Source: Chromera velia | Lineage: Eukaryota; Sar; Chromeraceae | Direction of reading: 5' to 3' | Assembly (NCBI GenBank): GCA_018398765.1 | Contig: JAHBMJ010000183.1 | Coordinates: 1-54,514 of the forward strand | Length of the DNA: 54,514 nt | Shown: positions 47,851-54,514 of the stretch, in pieces | Layout of the letters: each line of letters begins with the position of its first letter | How positions within the stretch are numbered: the first letter of the stretch is position 1 | Position numbers and translations under genes: made by a program | Notes under the pieces: generated by a model | What the model was told of the DNA's origin: nothing | The model's input: the letters and a program-made list of their open reading frames with translations, nothing else | Database searches by the model: none

Positions 47851-48409
47851 TTTCAAGTTTACTAGAGTGTCAGGGAGGTTTCACAGAAAAAAAAAAAAAG
47901 TAACTGGAAAATGGTCTACATTATTTTTTTATTTTTTTTTTTCATATCCTACACCTTAAACTAGCGTGCTAAAAAAAAAATAATGATGATCCCTAGTGAT
48001 GATCTATAAAATATAGTATATGTGAAGCGTTCGATCAAAGGAGGCCTGGTCCCTGACCTAGTCCCTAACCAATGTGTGCAACGGTGTGCAATGTTATATA
48101 ATAATGTAAATACGTACGAAAAAGGGCAGGAAGTCCCTCTAGAAGTCCCTTTTCTTCTTCCTTCTCAGAGAGATGGCCGACTCCGCTGTGTCACTCCTAT
48201 GTAGGAGGGAAGAAAACTATGAAAAAGAGTTGTCTCGATCGGTTTTGATCCCATCAATCTAGATATTATTAATGGAGGGACGAGGCTGTATGTAGGATGC
48301 CATTGGAAGGAAGAAGAGGAGCATGCATTGGGAACAAGAAGACGAGGGAGAAGGAGACGAAGAAGAAAGCGCTAAATAGTTACGCCTGGCTGGCACAGGC
48401 CTCGTCGAT

Positions 48410-48841
48410 TTGGAGAAGACTGACTCGTTGAACGACGTGCTTCAGTTATCAACGTTTCGGGATGAAACATTGTATGACGATGAAGACTCTGATGGTGATA
48501 ATGACAGTAAGCAGGAAAACAAACGAAAGAAAATGTTTGAAAGTAAAAAAGAAGCTATGCCTAGAGAAGGAAGAAACGAGTCAGACGAGAACGTTGGAGA
48601 GGAAGGTAATAACAAAGAAAAGAGAAGAGGGCGTCAGCAAGTTCAGTTGCCAATGGGTAGGAAAGAAGACCTTGTTTCTTTTTTTATAAAGAAGCTTTGG
48701 AAGAAAAAAGAAAAGTGAAAAAAAGTTGGGAGCACAAGCTCAAATCTTGCAAGGGAAGGAGACTCGTCTCCATGATCACGTTCAGGCAGGATCTTCTAGC
48801 TCTAGTTCCAGCTTTGCAGACCCGGCAGATGATGGTTTGCT
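48410..48841 (+). pseudogene. charged, low-complexity ORF relic with a frameshift
   Basis: Open frame from about 48410 encodes an acidic/basic segment (YDDEDSDGDNDSKQENKRKK) to a TGA at 48718. A second frame then continues with KLGAQAQILQGKETRLHD and SSSSSSFADPADDGLLG to a TAA at about 48846. The shift falls in A-rich DNA around 48700-48722, suggesting one protein broken by an indel. No known domain; AT-rich surroundings suggest an element-derived gene. Confidence 0.25.
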
Positions 48842-48849
48842 TGGTTAAA

Positions 48850-51800
48850 AGCTTGTGTGCAAATCTTTAAAAATCTTTGAAAGCTATAACGTTTACACGT
48901 TAGTAGAAGCCCTAGCTAGAGCCTAGCGAGAGCTAGAGCCGGCTAGAGTGAGAGCTTAAGACTTTTTAACTAATGATTTTTTTTTTTCACTTTAAGTTTT
49001 CTACTAGGTTTTCTAGTCGCAAAAAAAAAAATAACTGAACATTGGCTTTAATTATTTTTTTTTTTTCTGTGATAGGCCTAAGGTTTGAGTACCGTTCAAT
49101 GCTTGGTCCGATTTATTAACTGGTCCGGCTGGCCTAGGGTCCGGCCTAACTGGCTCTAGAACTGGCCTTCCTGCCGGCTTGGCCTAGCCGGGCCAGGCCC
49201 GCCCTAGCGGCCCTGCCCGGCCTTGTCTACCCCCCGGGCCCCCTTCTGGCCGGCAGCCACCTCTGGCTCCCTTGTCTAACCTCATCTACTCTTTAACTCC
49301 ACCGTGCGTCCGGCCTATAACCTAGTCTGGCCCCTAAGTCGGCGCTTTTATGGTTCGCTTTAGGGTTTGCTTGACTCCAATTACCCGGACCCGGCCAGAA
49401 AGCGCAGCCATCAATAGATTAAAACAGTTAAAAACAGTTGTTATTTAGTAAATTAACTTGCTAGACACCCAACTCCGGCTCTTTATTTCTCTTAAGCCGC
49501 GGACGGCGCGCGCCAGCCTGGTTAGGCTTGTCCTAGTGGCGCCGTGCATGCATAGTCCTAGCCATGGTCTCGAAAACAGGTTCAAAACAGGTTCACCAGG
49601 TTCAACAGGTTCAAATCAGGTTCAACAGGTTCACTTTTTCAAATTTGAACCTTTTCTAAATAAACCTTTTCCCAGTCCTAATAGAGATAAATTTAATATA
49701 AATTCTCTAGTTTTTTAAAAAACAAAATGAATAGTTTATCAACTTGATCATCATGAGTCATTGCTAGCTTGATTGGTCGAGTTTTTCACTAGAGTCACCT
49801 CTAGAGTCACCCAACCTAGCACCCAACGCTATATAGGAAGTCTTGTTTACATTTGACTTTGTAGTTTTTTGCAGAGACAAGCGTTGCCTGCGGTCCGAGC
49901 TGACAGCTAAAGAATCAAGCCACTTTTATCCGCCATGCAGTTGTTTGCCCTCACCTCCTTCATCACCTCCCCCTGTCTGTCTCGGCGACGCTGAAAGACC
50001 AAAAGAGATCTTCTGCTTCGATCCGTCTCCAATGCATGCATCAATCGTGCAACACTTTGATCATGTCATGAATCACGCACTGCAATTTGAACACGGGATC
50101 ACAGCAAACATGCATGCATGCAATAAACGAAGCATTAAAATTTACGCACACAATCCCAAAACGTGAACCCCAACAAGAAATGCACATGCAAGATCAATTA
50201 ATTGATCCGTCACTTGAATTGACCCCAAATCATCATGCACTGATCGACGCACCCCCCCTTCAGCTTGCGTACATGCACGCACGCAAAGCAACCGACTCTC
50301 TTCCACGGGAGTGCATGCATGCTTTGCGTGGACGGAGGATGCGTAAGGAAGAAAATGAAAGAAAGTCTCGCGAGCTCGGTGTGTCAATCTCTTTTGAGCT
50401 GAACAATCTACGAAAAAAGGACGTTGAAGAAGGAAACAGCGACGGTGGGAAGGAAGGAAAGAAGGAAGGAAAAAAGGAGGGCAGTGAAGAAGAAAAGAAG
50501 GAAAGAAGGAAGGCAGGAAGGAAGGAAAGAAGCAAGGAACGAAGAAAAGTAGAGGACTGATCGAATGAATTTTTTCTTTCTGTCTCTCAACGAACAAAAA
50601 AGAGAAAAGAAGAGAAGAGAAGGATTACAGGTGAGGCGAGATTGATTGAATGATACACTCACTTGCCTTTTCACTTTAATTACTGATCTCCTTTTTGCCG
50701 CCGTTCTTTCTCGCTGTCTCTCTGTCTGTACGATATGATCTATCTCTTCCTCCCGCCCCCTCTCCGTGCAATTAATGAATTTTGGTCAGCAGATTCTATC
50801 GCTGAGACCATTACAGTGAGAAGGGGAAGAAGGAGACGAAGCACGAGGGCAAGGAAACAAGATCAGTTGGTCGGTGGATTTTGGCGCAGATCGTTTAAGT
50901 CCAAATCCATCCACCGTCGTATGCCTCCGAGATGAAGAAGAAAGGAAGAGCCTGCAGGAATTCGGACTGCCAAGTGACTTGGCGATCTTCTCCCAGTTTC
51001 CTCTGTATGCAGGTCTTCTTCCCTTCCAAAGACCAAACAGATCGACAGGCCAGACAGACAGCTCGACTGACCCTCCTGCTCTGTCCAAAGATACCGAATG
51101 TCTGCATGTTCTCTCTTTCTGTGACTCTCTGCTCCTTTTTGCGTTTGAAAACGGACGTCAGAGGGAGTCCTCTCTCCCCAATTGCGCGCGATTTCCCCAA
51201 ATCAAACAGAAGAGGGCGAGACAATCGGATGACAAGAACAGACACGCAGGCAGGTGGACAGCAGGAATGCCCATGTGAAGAGAGAAAGGCAGGCAGGCAG
51301 GCAGGGAATTCGACTGACAGGACCACAGGCAGGGAAGAAGAACGACAATAAGACGGAGACAGATAGGCACACAACAATGGGGAGGGGGAAAAAAAAAAAA
51401 GCAGTCAATCAATCAATTGACAGAGAAATCAGCCCATCAGTTCGACAAACAAGACCGTCTATCTTCATTTTCCCCATACCTGCTCTTGGTTTCTCTTCAC
51501 ATGAGTGAATCTTCCTGTCTCTCTTTTTCTGCAATTGAGTTGTTCTGCATCCCTCCCCCCCTCCTCCCTTCCTTCTTTCCCACCCCCTGAGTTTGCCTTG
51601 AGCAAGCAAGAAAGAAGAGAGAAAGAAAAAAAGAGAAGCAAAGGGACGCAACTAAGAAAGGAGCTTGCAGGATCGATTCGAGAAAATTCGATTCGAGAGG
51701 ACAAGTTGACAAGGATGAAAGGAGGAATGAAGAAAGGAGGAAAGAAGGAAGATGGAGTGAATGGAATGCACTTGCGAGAGCAGGCAGGAAAGAGGAAGAG

Positions 51801-52619
51801 AAATTCCCACTTAGAGCCAGACAGGGGAGGAGAGGGAGAAAGGGAGGGAAGGAGGGAGCACACCAGCAGCAAGACAGCCAAGCCATCACTTTAATTCGCA
51901 TGCCGCCTTTCCTTTCAGTCGCTTCCGTCGACCTTGCAAAGACTACCGGTCAAAACGAAGCTTCTTTTTCACGCCTGTCTCTCCACCTTTGAAAATCGGA
52001 TTAACGGTAACAGCTGCTCCATGCAAATATGAATGCAGTGAAGCCCTACCTTTTCTTCAAGCGCCCCTTTCACTTTCAGTCCAGAACGCAAGAGAGAATA
52101 AAGATTCAGCTGGCTGCTGTAGATCTAGAATTAAAGACGAACTTAGGGCTTGCCAACAGAGCATGTTGTGTGAGCAGACAAACAAAGGGGAGGGACAAAA
52201 TGACGCTAGGAGACAAAAAATAAAAATGAGACAAGGAACGATTATTCTCAAGCAGAAGGAAAGCTCATGCAAAAAAAAGGCAAAGAAGGGACGGTCGGGC
52301 AAACAAGATGCATGCATCCTCCACTTCTTCCGGAAAGACACACAAGCACCGTCCTCTCTTGAACAAGCTCCGTTTAACCTCTTCTTTCTCCATTCATTCA
52401 TCGAAAGAGAAGGAGAAGAAGACAATTTGTTTTTTTGTTTGTACATTAATCGATTGGTCGAGGACGTCACTCTGCTGTAATCATCCATCCATCCAACCAT
52501 CCATCCCTCCATCCATCAAGTCGATCTACGTGCATGTGTCGATTTATTCCAACCACACAGAACCGCATGTCAGGAAAAGAGCCCCCACAGACTGGCCCCC
52601 GCATTCTCATATTCAAATT
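48850..52619. other. gene-poor spacer
   Basis: 49120-49270 is very GC-rich with GGCC/CCGGC words. 49573-49640 has about seven AGGTTCA words. 50030-50130 and 50290-50320 have TGCATGCATG. 50430-50560 is (GAAGGA)n. 51250-51310 has CAGG repeats, and 52480-52520 has CATC repeats. Long frames here are low-complexity and I find no supported gene. Confidence 0.5.
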
Positions 52620-54295
52620 TTATCGTGGAGGTGGGGGCGTTCTGACAGGGGGGCTTTCGCTGGGCCTCACGGCCCGACTTCCTGTTGAAACCGTACAAGC
52701 AGCAACAGCAACAGGAGGAGGGGGAGAAGAAGAAGAGTGCAACAGAGCTTCGCCACCGACACCCCCGGCAGCATCCCCACCAGAACCCGAACCCCTGAAT
52801 CCCTCAACCCCCCGCGTCTCCATTGCAGGGGGCGAAGCTGTGGCTGCAGAAGAAGCTGCAAAGGAAGAAGACGAGGGGTAGGAAGGGACACAGGTCGACG
52901 CGACAGCTGCACCCCGCAAAATGTTCCTTTCATTCTTCACTTTCTCTTTAACGTTCTCTTCACAAAGCAGCAAATCCTCTTTTCTTCCTGTATCCTTTTC
53001 ATGGGGTGCGAATTGCCCCTCCGAGAGATTTTGCGGTTCTCCTGAAGCATTCGATGCAGGAGGAGGGGAGGAAGAAGACGAAGAACAAAAGGAAGACGAG
53101 GGCACTTCTTTTTCTCCTCTGCACACATCCCCCTCTTCCGTCTCCCTCTCTGTCTTATCACAACCAGAGACAGAGACAGAAAAAGGGACCCCCAACTCTC
53201 CTACACGAGACTGAGCCTCACATTCTGCAGGAACCTGTCTCTCTCCTTCCTCCTCACCGTCCTTCTCCTTCCTCATCCCCCTCTCTCTTCCCTCTGCTTC
53301 CCCGATTCCCTCCACCTCTGGAGACGGCTCCTTTCCCCCCAACGGAGGGGACTCTGAAGGAGAAGAAGACACACACACAGCCGCCCCCCCTTTTCCCTTT
53401 CCGTCTTCGCCTTCCTCTCTTCCACTGGCAGGAAGAGAGTCAGGACCGGAAGAAATCGTGCCGCCAGAGAGCACCGTGAAGACGTCGGACAAAAAGGACA
53501 GGACCTCCTTAGGATCAGACAGGATGTGGGAAGCCGCAGTGGGTCTCTCCTCTCGGGACACCAACACCGACAGCACGTTACTCGAGTGCACTCCCGAAGA
53601 ACTCCTCAAAGCTCTGAATGCGTCTTCGTCTGTCACATCGTCCCCTGCATGCATACGTGCGTGCGTCAATGGATTAATTCAGTGATTCTGTGTACAAGCA
53701 TTGAAGAACGAAATGAGAAGTCGGTCTCGACAAGGGTGGAGGGATCTTTCTTTTCTTTGCTTTCTTTCCCTTGCTTGCTTCCCTCCTGTTGGAGGGATGC
53801 GTCGGATATGATCATTTATTCACCCGTCTTTGTGAGGGGTGTTTTGTCTTTCTTCGGAATCTGCTGGCCTTTTCAGAGTCGTCACGGTAAGGTATCTTCT
53901 GCCGACTCTTGGCTGTCACAGAATAATCTTGTGATTCCGAGAAAGAAATGGAGAAAGGAAGGAAGGACATTTCCTTTCCTGGTTTCTTTGCTCCTTCATT
54001 TCAGGCACAAAACTCGAAACGGTAGAAAGAAATGCATCTTTGTCTGGTTTATCCTTCCCCTCGGATCACCCGTGCACCCACCCACGGACCTGCATATACC
54101 AGAAAGACAGAGTCGTCATAAGCAGAGACCCCGGAGGCCTCCAAGAGCCAGAGGACCGCCCTGCCCTTGTCCCAGTTGACGTTGATGCGCAGTTCGAACA
54201 CACACTTCCCGAAGGACTTCTTCAGACAGGGGTAGCGAGCGATCACCTCGTCAACGCACGACTCCACGAACGGAACTTCTGAAGGATCTACATTT
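52620..54295 (-). CDS. trehalose-6-phosphate phosphatase domain, 3' part of gene (partial)
   Basis: Exons 54295-54090 and 53644-52620 (phase-1 junction); more exons lie beyond the window. The first encodes CVFELRINVNWDKGRAVLWL, the K-G segment typical of trehalose-phosphatases. The junction restores VFLVYAGDDVTDEDAFRAL, the GDDxTDED motif (HAD motif IV, Mg2+ ligands) of the trehalose-6-phosphate phosphatase family. It is followed by SVLVSREERPTAASHILSDP and the end of the domain, SFLSDVFTVLS. The enzyme removes phosphate from trehalose-6-phosphate. In many protists this domain follows a synthase domain in one protein; that part would be outside the window. About 280 residues of Ser/Glu/Gly low-complexity sequence follow to a TAA at 52622-52620, an unusual tail that could include an unrecognised intron. 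Confidence 0.8.
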
Positions 54296-54413
54296 CTGCA
54301 TCATCCACACATCAAGGTGCATGCGTTCATTTTTTCTGTATGAAAATGAATTCGTATGAAAATGAATGGATCTACATTTCCGCTTCATCCACACAATCAT
54401 CCATCAAGGAACG
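54283..54413. repeat. boundary-type duplication spanning a 3' splice site of the TPP gene
   Basis: GGATCTACATTTC.GC.TCATCCACAC and flanks occur at about 54283-54316 (in use; acceptor GATGATGCAG on the minus strand) and about 54369-54413, where the acceptor reads GAAGCGG and is dead. The linker, here on the plus strand, is TTCATTTTTTCTGTATG, AAAATGAATTC, GTATGAAAATGAAT. Confidence 0.9.
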
Positions 54414-54418
54414 GATTC

Positions 54419-54442
54419 ACCACACACACACACACACACACA

Positions 54443-54514
<72 letters not shown>
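54419..54514. repeat. (CA)n microsatellite with ACCACA breaks
   Basis: Three blocks of about 30 bp of pure CA separated by CACCACA. In the sense of the TPP gene it is (TG)n, presumably in the intron upstream of exon 54295-54090. Confidence 0.95.

Noticed and set aside
50087..50560. 157-aa plus-strand frame
   Set aside because: The C-terminal half is a (GAAGGA)n repeat and the N-terminal half shows no domain or splice support.

Overview
The window is eukaryotic nuclear DNA from a very intron-rich protist, probably a chromerid alveolate such as Chromera. The evidence is GT-AG introns every 50 to 300 coding bases, acceptors of the type TGCATGCAG, donors of the type GTCAGT or GTGAGT, dense TGCATGCA words, abundant (TC)n, (TG)n, (CA)n and (GTCA)n microsatellites, and extracellular protein modules of animal type. 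The species is inferred, not proven. There is no rRNA, tRNA, CRISPR array or bacterial-style operon. The gene models below were built by hand from open frames, splice sites and intron phase.

Layout. 1-6,330 is repeat-rich: terminal microsatellites, AT-rich DNA, a decayed minus-strand gene with two HNH-nuclease-like modules (2,625-3,674), a large (AGTC)n field with a duplicated 95-bp block, and a 190-bp tandem repeat. 6,335-7,478 is a two-exon ankyrin-repeat gene with a signal peptide (+). 8,517-9,459 is a pair of 459-bp direct repeats. 10,214-32,649 is one very large minus-strand gene of about 46 exons (about 2,830 codons): a signal anchor, an acidic Ser-rich region, a laminin-G/concanavalin-like domain, a CGNG..GEDCD cysteine motif, about 20 sushi (CCP)-like modules, Cys-rich exons and a Trp/Cys-rich C-terminus. 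33,642-44,401 is a divergently transcribed 16-exon plus-strand gene (2,065 aa): signal peptide, two EGF modules, a GPS-like motif, TM1, a long acidic loop and four more TMs resembling polycystin-1. The two genes share a head-to-head intergenic region of about 1 kb packed with TGCATGCA. 44,402-52,619 is mostly gene-poor, with a structured 108-nt element, GC palindromes and AT-rich relics. 52,620-54,295 is the 3' part of a trehalose-6-phosphate phosphatase gene (-), open at the window end.

The most unusual signal is a recurrent micro-rearrangement. At seven places a 26-51 bp stretch, usually straddling a splice site, is directly duplicated around a T-rich/A-rich linker; four of the linkers clearly share a core and the others match it in part. 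A related case is a 3' splice site repeated four times at exactly 46-bp spacing. The two big divergent genes both look like cell-surface or secreted adhesion/receptor proteins and may be co-regulated; that link is inference.
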